From the NCBI GenBank assembly GCA_037951105.1, contig JBAMJV010003818.1, forward strand, positions 62,001-126,000: a stretch of 64,000 nucleotides of DNA. The letters are read 5' to 3'. The notes under the pieces were generated by a model. The model searched no databases. It worked only from the letters and a program-made list of their open reading frames with translations, and was not told the DNA's origin. Source of the DNA: Echinarachnius parma (taxonomy: Eukaryota > Echinodermata > Echinoidea > Clypeasteroida > Echinarachniidae). The position numbers were made by a program, and so were the translations under genes. Every line of letters starts with the position of its first letter. Positions within the stretch are counted from its first letter, which is position 1. Below, one piece after another: positions 27,201-30,957 of the stretch.

Positions 27201-28657
27201 TCCAATCTCAAGCTACTTTTACATATAATGAGCCCTGTGACCTTTGACCTCATGACCCCCAAAATCTAATCAGTTCATTGGCTCTCCAAGGAACATACAT
27301 GTACCAAGTTTGTTCAGAATCTGTCAATCCCTTCTTGAGATAACGCGATCACGAGCTATTTTTGCATATATAATGAGCTCTGTGACCTTTGACCTTTGAC
27401 CTCATGACCCCAAAATCTAATCAGATCATCGGCCCCCCAAGATACATACATGACCCAAGTTTGGTGAAAATCCGTCAATCGGTTCTTGAGATAACGGGAT
27501 CACGAGAACGGGACGTACGGACGTACGGACGGACGGACAACCCGAAAACATAATGCCTCCGGCTACTTCGTTGCGGAGGCATAATAAAATCAACAACACG
27601 GTTGCTGGGTGATCATAGTAAGCCAACACAATAAATGTAGGCTGCAATGTTTTAGATGGTGCACACGCAAGGCAAAGGGTCGCTGTGGCACGGTCACTGG
27701 GTGATCATAGTACGCCAACGCAATACATGTAGGCTGCAATGTTTTAGATGGTGCACACGCAAGGCAAAGGGTCGCTGTGGCACGGTCACTGGGTGATCAT
27801 AGTACGCCAAAGCAATAAATGTAGGCTGCAATGTTTTAGATGGTGCACACACAAGGCAAAGGGTCGCTGTGGCACGGTCACTGGGTGATCATAGTACCCC
27901 AATGCAATAAATGTAGGCTGCAATGTTTTAGATGGTGCACACGCAATGCAAAGGCTCGCTGTGGCACGGTCACTGGGTGATCATAGTACGCCAACGCAAT
28001 ACATGTGCACTCACTGCGCTGCTACTTTTGGTACGCACACAATGTGTAGGCCGTATTGCTCGCCTCAGTTGTATATTATATCTACGAACGTTGTATATGC
28101 AAAAGCGGTTTAAATTTTGGTGTGCACAGAGACTTAGCTCCCCGAGGTATATCGGCGGCTGCCACAAAGTGGCACTTGGCCTCTCGTTTCATATATTTCT
28201 GGTCAGTTTCCTCTATGATTGAATTGGGTTTTGTTTAAGGGTAGCTTTATGCGTTACCTTTTTTAGCGGGAAACCCAGCAGAGTTGATGATGTTGTCAGC
28301 CATTCCCAGGGTCACTTCCCCCTCTCGCACCAACTCATTCCACAGGTGACTCAAGGTGACATTCCCAAAGGCACCCTGCAATCAAACCAAATAAGAATAT
28401 GAGAACAAATCAACATAATTATATAAATGAGGGGATTGCGGGATATCATATTGGACCCAGAAAAGCCTAGAAATTAGAAAAGCAGCCTTACTTTCTTTCA
28501 TTCCACAGGTCAGTCAATGTGACTTTCCGAAAGGCACCCTCCAATTGCACCAAACAGGATGAGGAGCACAAAACAGGCTTGAGGGCAGAGGCATAACTAC
28601 GGAGGATGGGGGGCAGGTGTCCCCCCCACCCCCCCCCCCCCCCCAAAAAAAAATATT

Positions 28658-28695
<38 letters not shown>

Positions 28696-30927
28696 TAATT
28701 AATTAATTTAATTTAATTAAAACAAATAAAATAAAAAAAACTTTTAAAAACATATCAGGAACATTTTTTTAAATAAAGAAATTCATAAATGTCCCCCCAA
28801 ATTTGTCTGATCACGCTATGTCACTGCTTGAAGTAGATCATATATATATGTATTTATGCTTTAACCCATTCCCTTAGAGATTCTGAAATCTCCATAGACT
28901 TTGTACACAACCCACCCGGTTCCGGTAGTCAAAGGGTTAAAAGGAAAGCACCCTAAATTATCATTGATTACAATGGAAACAAAATTAGCTTGAGCGTAGT
29001 CCTCCATTACAAATAAAATGTCAACATTTCCCCCTGAGCATGATGAGAGATTGGCAACGAGACAAGAAACCCGAGTACAGGGTGAGAGAGGACGAGAGAG
29101 AGAAAGACAGAAAGAGGGGGCGAGAGAGAAATATAGACAGACAGAAAGATAATTGTGCGGGTTTGACCTGTACCTGATGACCAAGGATAATTATAATGCG
29201 CTTTAATAGAAACATTGTATTAAGCGCTATATAAATGTAATATATTATTATTATTATTATAGAGAGACAGATATAAGCAGACAGACAGACTGACAGAAAT
29301 AATTAGGGAGAAAGATGGATATAGACAGAGAGGTAAGCAGATGGGGAAGAATGATGAAGAGAGATAATAAATGTTGGTGGGAGGATAATTAAAGGGACTT
29401 AGTAACATTGTCCAAATGCTCAAAACTTACTTGGAACTCTAGTGGTTCTCTCATACCTTATCATACTCATATTAACAATAAAAGCACGGGACAGGTTACG
29501 GTTTTTCAAATATGAAATTATCTACGGGATGATTTAAGCCCTGTACAAAGTAAGTACAATGAGTTAGTGAATATCACTTTGCATTTTTGCTCATAACTCA
29601 GCCAAAAAACATCCAATCAACGTGAAATTTTCAAACATAACTTTATGAACATATCAGATCTCTCCAATACACATGTTATTTAATCACTCATCACTTTTCG
29701 CACTTGCAAACAAAGTTACTAGATCCCTTTAATGTATGGATGCCAAAAGGTGATATAGAATAAAGAAGTAAAGATGGATATTGAAAGGTGGTGATACATC
29801 AAGATGGATGGAGGGTAGGGAGAAAATATAAACAAATGGGGAGAAATATAACAATGGAATACAAATAAAAAGGAGAAAATATGATAAAGGCAGAGAAAAG
29901 AGACGGGGAGAGAAAAGAGAAGTGAAGAGGTCTGAAAGAGGAAGGAAGGGATGGAGGACATGATTCAGGCAGCGAGAGGTTTCTGATGACAAGCTTGCTA
30001 TACAAATACAGAGCATGACTTCCTTTGCTTCTTCCTATTTACATAAATGATACAATTCATGTAACATGTTTCATGCCTACAACCAGGTGACAAGCACACA
30101 TACCATACTATTTTTTGGAACTTCTCATTAACATTTCAAAATTTTGACAAGATTTTTAAAAAAGTGTTGTCTGCATTATTTCATATATGATTGCAATCAA
30201 CTACATCTATCACTAATTTTCCATTACGGTATTCTAATTATTGTTTTCAAAATATTTTGAAGATGCTTTGTTTCGGGAAACATTAACAGTCAAACTTGTG
30301 TTATTGGCCACCTGTCTAGCAGCCAACCTGATAGTGGCCACCAAAAGTGATCCCATGTAGAGAAAAGCATTGTTATAGAATTGTCTTTACAGCTTACCTG
30401 TCTGCAAAGGCTATTTGTCTTGTTTCCCATAGGTGTTCACTATAATGACTATAGTACTAACTTTAATAACCAATTTTAAATAGAGAGGCACGACTCACTT
30501 GAATATCAATCTTGAGCCACTTTGTGTCGAGGCGCGGCTGGGTGCGCAGTTTGATGCCATGCTTGGTCACCCGTCTACATTAACTACTTTTCTTGTTTTT
30601 CTTTAATAGATGGTATATAGAAAGGTATTATACTACCTTTAATAACCAATTTAAGAGAGACAAGACTCACTTGAATATCAATCTTGAGCCACTTTGTGTC
30701 GAGGTGCAGCTGGGTGTGCAACCTAATACCATGCCTGGTCACCTGTCTACAATGGCTACTTTTCTTGTTTCCCATAGGTGGTCACTATAGAGTATAGACA
30801 GATAATGACTAGTACTAACTTTAATAACCAATTTAAGAGCAGAGACAAAACTCACTTGAATATCAATCTTGAGCCACTTTGTGTCGAGGCGCGGCTGGGT
30901 GCGCAGCCTGATGCCGTGCCTGGTCAT
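289..30927 (-). CDS. HERC2: HERC2 orthologue, 5' part (26 exons, runs off left edge)
   Basis: HERC2 is a giant HECT-type E3 ubiquitin ligase (human protein about 4,800 residues) acting in DNA-damage signalling, centrosome function and protein turnover. The 26 exons listed below read continuously in one frame (5,516 nt, about 1,838 codons) and follow the human protein order from the N-terminus to just before the MIB/HERC2 domain. Recognisable parts are an alpha-helical N-terminal region (exons 1-7), the first RCC1-like domain (exons 8-13), a helical linker (14-19), a cytochrome-b5-like domain (20) and the following helical region (21-26). The MIB/HERC2, CPH, ZZ, DOC, second and third RCC1-like and HECT domains are expected beyond coordinate 1. 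The start at 30927 is preferred over an in-frame ATG at 30972: it gives the same 24 residues before the first intron as in human, and its -3 base is A. Homology was judged from remembered family sequence, not a search. Confidence 0.96.
426..968. repeat. Intron with repeated GGGCAAGTA-type sequence
   Basis: No exon is seen. Two copies of a ~60-bp stretch (about 468-530 and 583-640, sharing ATTTCAGACCCAGCT) are followed by text with TTACTTGCCC. A similar TACTTGCC / GGGCAAGTA family recurs near 10150-10370 and 33990-34160, with GGCCCG-rich relatives at 46000-46250 and 63030-63300. It looks like a degenerate dispersed repeat. Confidence 0.55.
969..1142 (-). CDS. HERC2: HERC2 exon 25
   Basis: 174 nt, phase 0 to 0. 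It encodes [10 protein letters not shown] and KFKWLRQRM (human DKWQPLLSTV and KYKWLKQNV), ending RRALYCQ (human RKCLLKQ). Acceptor CTATAG, donor GTAGGA. Confidence 0.93.
1266..1942. mobile_element. Foldback element with ~330-bp arms
   Basis: GTGCTGTAAC at the left end is mirrored by GTTACAGCAC at the right, both flanked by TA. Almost the whole element folds on itself: GATCGG-rich ends, poly(A)/poly(T) tracts, then a long stretch around GCCGATTTTGAGCTTAGTCC that is mirrored with few mismatches. The loop is at about 1596-1615. No transposase is encoded. TA duplication suggests a non-autonomous Tc1/mariner-type element. Confidence 0.85.
1994..2128 (-). pseudogene. Second truncated copy of HERC2 exon 24
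   Basis: Donor-side ~135 nt including part of the Thr/Pro linker, again with a GTAAGT donor. It lies next to the right end of the foldback element at 1266-1942. Confidence 0.85.
2163..2240 (-). pseudogene. Truncated copy of HERC2 exon 24 (3' end)
   Basis: Donor-side ~78 nt with GTAAGT, downstream of exon 24. Confidence 0.85.
2331..2542 (-). CDS. HERC2: HERC2 exon 24 (low-complexity linker)
   Basis: 212 nt. It encodes a charged and Thr/Pro/Ser-rich linker ([17 protein letters not shown]) ending TERKLRDK. It is poorly conserved, as the human region also is. The frame and the GTAAGT donor support it. The acceptor is TGCTAG. Confidence 0.85.
2925..3126 (-). CDS. HERC2: HERC2 exon 23
   Basis: 202 nt. 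It encodes [18 protein letters not shown], identical to human over this stretch, then [14 protein letters not shown]. Acceptor TTGCCAG, donor GTATGC. Confidence 0.96.
3276..4010 (-). CDS. HERC2: HERC2 exon 22 (large exon)
   Basis: 735 nt, phase 0 to 0. It encodes [14 protein letters not shown] (human [14 protein letters not shown]), a short Gln run, [18 protein letters not shown] (human IQDHNVKDFLCQIERYCR) and [14 protein letters not shown]. Acceptor CTGTAG, donor GTATGT. It is the largest exon here and has no detectable duplicate. Confidence 0.96.
4417..4514 (-). CDS. HERC2: HERC2 exon 21
   Basis: 98 nt. It encodes a helix ending [11 protein letters not shown], matching human MHAFCVGQYLE, and completes the b5-like region. 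Acceptor TCACAG, donor GTATGT. Confidence 0.9.
4744..5799. mobile_element. Non-autonomous Tc1/mariner-like element with nested palindrome
   Basis: The termini CAGTGCGAGTC and GACTCGCACTG are flanked by TA. Outer arms of about 210 bp (4744-4955 and 5585-5799) match with few differences. Between them lies a second, independent inverted repeat (about 4960-5150 against 5160-5345) and ~240 bp of unpaired spacer. No transposase frame. Inserted in the HERC2 intron between exons 20 and 21. Confidence 0.88.
6114..6207 (-). pseudogene. Truncated copy of HERC2 exon 20 (3' part)
   Basis: The donor-side 94 nt of exon 20, nearly identical, downstream of it. Both the real exon and the copy are next to an ATC-trinucleotide microsatellite (6058-6093 and 6238-6290), so the ~190-bp unit includes the microsatellite. 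Confidence 0.9.
6304..6489 (-). CDS. HERC2: HERC2 exon 20 (cytochrome-b5-like domain)
   Basis: 186 nt. It encodes [20 protein letters not shown] and [10 protein letters not shown], the cytochrome-b5-like fold of HERC2. The heme-ligand HPGG motif of true cytochrome b5 is replaced by APCG, so heme binding is not expected. The human protein also lacks HPGG here. Acceptor TTGCAG, donor GTCAGT. Confidence 0.96.
6921..7115 (-). CDS. HERC2: HERC2 exon 19
   Basis: 195 nt. It encodes [13 protein letters not shown] and DDLAWPG, matching human VLLPELVVSIVLL and EELAWPG. Acceptor CTCACAG. The donor AA|GTGGGT is weak but keeps the frame. Confidence 0.92.
7177..8102. mobile_element. Helitron-like element with internal ~115-bp repeats (copy 1)
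   Basis: On the minus strand the 3' end has a hairpin (TTCGATTGCGCGCAATCGAA), 7 nt, then CTAG followed by T, as in Helitron 3' ends. The other end has a GCCTCCG...CGGAGGC hairpin and a GGAC tetramer run. Between are five or six diverged repeats, each with GTGACCTTGACC and ATGACCCC. No 5' TC end is visible, so the class is an inference. Confidence 0.7.
8103..8220. repeat. GAAT/AAAC-type microsatellite
   Basis: A degenerate tetranucleotide tract (GAATGAAT, AACAAACA) directly adjoining the Helitron-like element and reaching almost to exon 18. Confidence 0.85.
8229..8384 (-). CDS. HERC2: HERC2 exon 18
   Basis: 156 nt. It encodes [20 protein letters not shown], matching human GVGSLLKKYTALLCTHIGDI. 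Acceptor CTGTAG, donor GTGAAC. Confidence 0.94.
8532..8728 (-). CDS. HERC2: HERC2 exon 17
   Basis: 197 nt. It encodes [19 protein letters not shown], matching human LDLLLRFQRLLISKLYPGE. Acceptor CTGTAG, donor GTCAGT. It is the complete member of a five-copy set. Confidence 0.93.
8826..9425 (-). repeat. Four truncated copies of HERC2 exon 17 (5' parts)
   Basis: Copies end at about 8923 and 9118 with the CTGTAG acceptor kept. Two more decayed ones lie at 9222-9275 and 9354-9424. All cover the acceptor-side half, sit upstream of the real exon, and lack the donor. Similarity falls with distance from the real exon. Confidence 0.85.
9488..9869 (-). CDS. HERC2: HERC2 exon 16
   Basis: 382 nt. It encodes [20 protein letters not shown], near-identical to human. 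Then follow a variable charged insert with an acidic run (EEEDG) and a basic cluster ([10 protein letters not shown], a possible nuclear signal), and VQQLLR. Acceptor CATTAG, donor GTCAGA. Confidence 0.95.
9870..10713. other. HERC2 intron 15-16
   Basis: No exon is seen. At about 10140-10370 it holds a degenerate copy of the GGGCAAGTA-type dispersed repeat, then a short ATA/ATAATA tract and repeat-like sequence with GTTTCATGAAACG palindromes. Confidence 0.5.
10714..10942 (-). CDS. HERC2: HERC2 exon 15
   Basis: 229 nt. It encodes [20 protein letters not shown], matching human [20 protein letters not shown]. The acceptor CAACAG follows an uninterrupted C run on the coding strand. Donor GTAAGC. 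Confidence 0.95.
11158..11358 (-). CDS. HERC2: HERC2 exon 14
   Basis: 201 nt, phase 0 to 0. It encodes [19 protein letters not shown], matching human [19 protein letters not shown]. Acceptor TTCACAG, donor GTTGGT. Confidence 0.95.
11691..11973 (-). CDS. HERC2: HERC2 exon 13 (end of RCC1-like domain 1)
   Basis: 283 nt. It encodes [14 protein letters not shown] (human [14 protein letters not shown]) and a further blade ending LVCGANQ. Acceptor CCCAG, donor GTACAG. Confidence 0.95.
12296..12346 (-). pseudogene. Decayed copy of the 3' end of HERC2 exon 12
   Basis: About 50 nt coding for a [13 protein letters not shown]-like peptide, matching [13 protein letters not shown] of exon 12. It lies downstream of the real exon and its donor is lost. 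Confidence 0.65.
12447..12618 (-). CDS. HERC2: HERC2 exon 12 (RCC1-like repeat)
   Basis: 172 nt. It encodes [19 protein letters not shown], almost identical to human [19 protein letters not shown], then [12 protein letters not shown]. Acceptor TTGCAG, donor GTAAGC. Confidence 0.96.
12717..12937. mobile_element. 221-bp MITE
   Basis: Inverted termini ATAGCCCGGTCACATAT and ATATCTGACCGGGCCAT, flanked by TA. Inside, CCGTTTG/CGTTTC-rich motifs are partly mirrored. A short non-autonomous element. Confidence 0.75.
12938..13616. other. HERC2 intron 11-12, remaining part
   Basis: A plus-strand open frame of 176 codons at 12942-13472 has no recognisable similarity and an AT-rich composition with no gene context. 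I regard it as chance. The ~80-bp MITE at 13502-13581 lies at its end. Confidence 0.4.
13502..13581. mobile_element. ~80-bp piggyBac-like MITE (copy A)
   Basis: Begins TTAACCCCGTGCC and ends AAAGGGTTAA. Shares internal GAGATTTCAGAATCTC with the element at 28861-28942, in the opposite orientation. TTAA ends are typical of piggyBac-type elements. Confidence 0.65.
13617..13730 (-). CDS. HERC2: HERC2 exon 11 (RCC1-like repeat)
   Basis: 114 nt. It encodes [19 protein letters not shown] and [10 protein letters not shown], matching human PMLVAGLKGLKVIDVACGS and AQTLAVTENG. Acceptor CTGTAG, donor GTACGT. Confidence 0.94.
13834..14243. mobile_element. Inverted-repeat MITE with TTAAAGGG termini (copy A)
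   Basis: Arms containing GTATCACAAATAATG and CATTATTAGTGATAC, with TTAAAGGG-like ends and the internal palindrome GGTTACATAACC. Related copies are at 57403-57826 and a fragment near 26166-26240. Confidence 0.65.
14282..14605. repeat. Two tandem copies of a ~170-bp unit
   Basis: ATGATTTTGGGGGGATGTA recurs near 14299 and 14463 with the following ~120 bp. Intron of HERC2. Confidence 0.85.
14718..14878 (-). pseudogene. Decayed HERC2 exon 10 copy expanded into a short tandem repeat
   Basis: A more diverged exon 10 fragment. A ~48-bp piece coding for the VYTWG region is present three times in a row (CATGTGTACACC recurs), so exon sequence has itself become a minisatellite. Confidence 0.75.
14989..15056 (-). 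pseudogene. Truncated copy of HERC2 exon 10 (3' part)
   Basis: Donor-side 68 nt of exon 10 with the GTAAGA donor, downstream in gene sense. Unit period is about 141 bp, and the flanking intron is repeated too. Confidence 0.85.
15130..15290 (-). CDS. HERC2: HERC2 exon 10 (RCC1-like repeat)
   Basis: 161 nt. It encodes [20 protein letters not shown] and GMYGRLGHG, matching human IACGSTYSAAITAEGELYTW and GNYGRLGHG. The acceptor is TTGCAG and the donor GTAAGA. Confidence 0.96.
15480..15775. repeat. GAAC-type microsatellite
   Basis: An uninterrupted run of GAAC tetramers with occasional AAAC and GAAT variants, in the intron between exons 9 and 10. It makes long artificial open frames (Arg/Ser/Phe/Val-rich) on both strands. 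Confidence 0.95.
15793..15944 (-). CDS. HERC2: HERC2 exon 9 (RCC1-like repeat)
   Basis: 152 nt. It encodes [18 protein letters not shown] and GRLGLGDT, an RCC1 repeat matching human HYLALAATGEVYSWGCGD and GRLGHGDT. The acceptor is CTGTAG and the donor GTAGGA. Confidence 0.95.
16362..16571 (-). CDS. HERC2: HERC2 exon 8 (start of RCC1-like domain 1)
   Basis: 210 nt, phase 0 to 0. It encodes the first blade of the propeller with [11 protein letters not shown] and a [16 protein letters not shown] stretch, matching human EVIGWGLIGWK and CAEKRFLILSRNGRVY. The acceptor is TTTGTAG and the donor GTGAGT. It is the only complete copy in an array of six. Confidence 0.93.
16572..17640 (-). repeat. Array of five truncated HERC2 exon 8 copies, 211-bp period
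   Basis: Five copies of the first ~115 nt of exon 8 with acceptor and intron flank follow one another upstream of the real exon. Exon parts end at about 16783, 16994, 17204, 17415 and 17626. All keep the TAG acceptor, and all are cut at the same point in the exon (after the CMLEV codons), so none has a donor. The leftmost copies are nearly identical to the real exon. The two rightmost share their own substitutions, so the array grew in steps. Confidence 0.9.
17924..18009 (-). pseudogene. Second truncated copy of HERC2 exon 7
   Basis: Another ~206 bp downstream. The same exon part is more diverged and the donor context has decayed. Confidence 0.7.
18129..18215 (-). pseudogene. Truncated copy of HERC2 exon 7 (3' part)
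   Basis: Donor-side part of exon 7, downstream of it, with a GTAAGT donor that looks stronger than that of the real exon. It lies in a repeat unit of about 206 bp. Confidence 0.8.
18335..18493 (-). CDS. HERC2: HERC2 exon 7
   Basis: 159 nt, phase 0 to 0. It encodes [11 protein letters not shown] and [13 protein letters not shown], matching human SFLRYLTLPQD and AHLDRLATPCMPP. The acceptor is TTTTAG and the donor GTCAGT. Confidence 0.93.
18909..19200 (-). CDS. HERC2: HERC2 exon 6
   Basis: 292 nt. It encodes [19 protein letters not shown], matching human [19 protein letters not shown]. The acceptor TTTGTCAG at 19201-19208 was chosen because it restores phase with exon 5 and gives the human spacing. 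A more upstream AG at about 19274 would also be in phase and add 25 residues. The donor is GTAAGT. Confidence 0.92.
19383..19452 (-). pseudogene. Second, decayed 3' copy of HERC2 exon 5
   Basis: A weaker copy covering the leucine-rich [10 protein letters not shown] coding stretch, further downstream. The donor end is missing. Confidence 0.6.
19631..19768 (-). pseudogene. Truncated copy of HERC2 exon 5 (3' part)
   Basis: About 138 nt of the donor-side half of exon 5, downstream of the real exon, with an intact GTGAGT donor and no acceptor end. Confidence 0.8.
19837..20097 (-). CDS. HERC2: HERC2 exon 5
   Basis: 261 nt. It encodes one of the best conserved stretches, with [18 protein letters not shown] and [10 protein letters not shown], nearly identical to human. 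The acceptor is GACAG and the donor GTGAGT. Confidence 0.96.
20158..20226 (-). pseudogene. Truncated copy of HERC2 exon 5 (5' part)
   Basis: The acceptor-side ~70 nt of exon 5, upstream of the real exon. A T-rich expansion (A-rich in gene sense) has disturbed the lysine codons. Confidence 0.7.
20504..20729 (-). CDS. HERC2: HERC2 exon 4
   Basis: 226 nt. It encodes a helical segment with [16 protein letters not shown], matching human [16 protein letters not shown]. The acceptor is CCCAG and the donor GTACTG. Both ends are split codons compatible with exons 3 and 5. Confidence 0.93.
20833..20914 (-). pseudogene. Truncated copy of HERC2 exon 4 (5' part)
   Basis: The first ~80 nt of exon 4 with the same acceptor recur upstream with few changes. 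The copy is cut off inside the exon and has no donor. Confidence 0.8.
21184..21299. mobile_element. ~115-bp MITE with TTCTCATCAGTGGC ends
   Basis: TTCTCATCAGTGGCACAA is mirrored by TTGTGCCACTGATGAGAA. The same terminal motif begins the elements at 52107 and 54330. Confidence 0.75.
21346..21537 (-). CDS. HERC2: HERC2 exon 3, with a cysteine-rich module
   Basis: 192 nt. The second half ([11 protein letters not shown]) aligns with human ILDSWVWGKQP, confirming the placement. The first half holds eight cysteines in 26 residues, including the core [16 protein letters not shown]. This looks like a small zinc-binding knuckle. I do not recall such a module at this place in human HERC2, where the stretch is acidic and low-complexity. 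The acceptor is TTTTAG and the donor GTAAGT. Confidence 0.88.
21636..21725 (-). pseudogene. Truncated copy of HERC2 exon 3 (5' part)
   Basis: The acceptor-side part of exon 3, including the Cys-rich coding stretch, recurs just upstream of the real exon with scattered substitutions. It stops near the Thr-Asn-Gly region and has no donor. Confidence 0.75.
21870..22197. repeat. Near-identical 167-bp tandem duplication
   Basis: GCCGTCTGCATGATCGG and the ~160 bp after it occur twice (21870-22031 and 22037-22197) with no visible difference. Flanked by degenerate GCCCTCGTGA repeats. Intron between HERC2 exons 2 and 3. Confidence 0.95.
22355..23215 (+). mobile_element. tRNA-derived SINE, interrupted
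   Basis: A box A (TGGCTTAGCAG, 22364-22374) and a box B (GGTTCGATCCC, 22971-22981) of a tRNA-type pol III promoter are split by the insertion at 22379-22936. Removing it brings them to tRNA spacing. A non-tRNA body runs to about 23215. Not a functional tRNA, as the anticodon arm and acceptor stem are not recognisable. Confidence 0.75.
22379..22936. mobile_element. TTAA-flanked inverted-repeat element inside the SINE
   Basis: Flanked by TTAA on both sides (22375-22378 and 22937-22940). Ends AGGGCAATGAAA and TTTCATTGTCCT. Long imperfect arms include GGACAACTCCCCATA mirrored by TATAGGGAGTTGTCC. No transposase. TTAA duplication points to the piggyBac group. Confidence 0.8.
23267..23453. mobile_element. 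187-bp MITE with perfect ~26-bp inverted ends
   Basis: GTACGAAAAGTGAAATAAAC at the left is mirrored exactly at the right, flanked by TA on both sides. Non-coding. Confidence 0.85.
23454..24800. other. AT-rich intron sequence, nothing recognised
   Basis: Part of the 6.7-kb intron between HERC2 exons 2 and 3. No exon or repeat with clear boundaries is seen. Confidence 0.5.
24821..25712. repeat. Three tandem copies of a ~298-bp unit
   Basis: TGTAAACTACAGTTTACCTT (variant in the first copy) and the following ~270 bp recur with starts near 24821, 25117 and 25415. Copies 1 and 2 are almost identical; copy 3 has a few substitutions. Each carries the palindrome-like GTAAACTACAGTTTAC. Confidence 0.95.
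25713..26907. other. AT-rich intron sequence
   Basis: Contains a fragment of the TTAAAGGG MITE family near 26166-26240 and otherwise no recognised element. A 99-codon open frame at 26237-26536 shows no family features. Confidence 0.4.
26908..27583. mobile_element. Helitron-like element (copy 2)
   Basis: Same family and orientation as 7177-8102, with fewer internal repeats. The terminal hairpin reads TTCGACTGCGCGCAGTCGAA, a base-paired double change relative to copy 1. It ends with the same GGAC run and GCCTCCG/CGGAGGC hairpin. Confidence 0.7.
27600..28010. repeat. 93-bp tandem repeat, about 4.5 copies
   Basis: GGGTGATCATAGTA recurs at about 27608, 27701, 27794, 27887 and 27980, with TAGGCTGCAATGTTTTAGAT in the first four units. 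Near-identical, directly after the Helitron-like element. Confidence 0.95.
28258..28375 (-). CDS. HERC2: HERC2 exon 2
   Basis: 118 nt, phase 0 to 1. It encodes a segment containing [11 protein letters not shown], matching human LWNEMVKDGEI. The acceptor is TTGCAG and the donor GTAACG. It joins exon 1 and exon 3 in frame. Confidence 0.9.
28497..28538 (-). pseudogene. Truncated copy of HERC2 exon 2 (5' end only)
   Basis: About 42 nt of the 5' end of exon 2 recur upstream of it with several substitutions. The acceptor-side AG is kept and there is no donor end. Confidence 0.75.
28605..28770. repeat. Homopolymer and TAA microsatellite block
   Basis: Runs of C and A followed by TAA trinucleotides and TTAATTAA. 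Probably the decayed core of a repeat related to other C/G-run elements in the window. Confidence 0.8.
28861..28942. mobile_element. ~80-bp piggyBac-like MITE (copy B)
   Basis: Begins TTAACCCATTCCC and ends CAAAGGGTTAA. Inverse orientation to copy A, with the conserved GAGATTCTGAAATCTC core. A fragment of the same core appears at about 58090-58125. Confidence 0.65.
28943..30490. other. HERC2 intron 1-2, repeat-like
   Basis: Contains GAGAGA/GACAGACA purine-rich tracts (29085-29385 and 29780-29960), a TTA tract near 29245 and no exon. Confidence 0.5.
30499..30570 (-). pseudogene. Tandem copy of HERC2 exon 1 (copy 3)
   Basis: A third 72-nt copy, again with GTG in place of ATG, an open frame ending in [11 protein letters not shown], and a GTGAGT donor. 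The repeat unit of about 180 bp includes flanking intron. Confidence 0.75.
30671..30742 (-). pseudogene. Tandem copy of HERC2 exon 1 (copy 2)
   Basis: This 72-nt copy has the same donor (GTGAGT), but the initiator ATG has become GTG. The frame stays open, ending again in [11 protein letters not shown]. An AG dinucleotide sits exactly before the GTG, so the copy could in principle be spliced in phase after exon 1. The tract before that AG is not pyrimidine-rich, so use as an exon is uncertain. Confidence 0.75.
30856..30927 (-). CDS. HERC2: HERC2 exon 1 (initiator exon)
   Basis: It encodes 24 residues ending in [12 protein letters not shown], against RLDSKWLKTDIQ in human HERC2. The donor is GTGAGT directly after the Gln codon, phase 0. 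Another in-frame ATG lies 15 codons upstream (30972), with an in-frame TAG seven codons before that. Translation could therefore start at either Met; the downstream one has the better context. The exon probably continues into 5' UTR. Two shorter copies lie just downstream (30671-30742 and 30499-30570). Confidence 0.9.
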
Positions 30928-30957
30928 CTTCAGGTCCCCACGACCCGGCTTCTCCTT

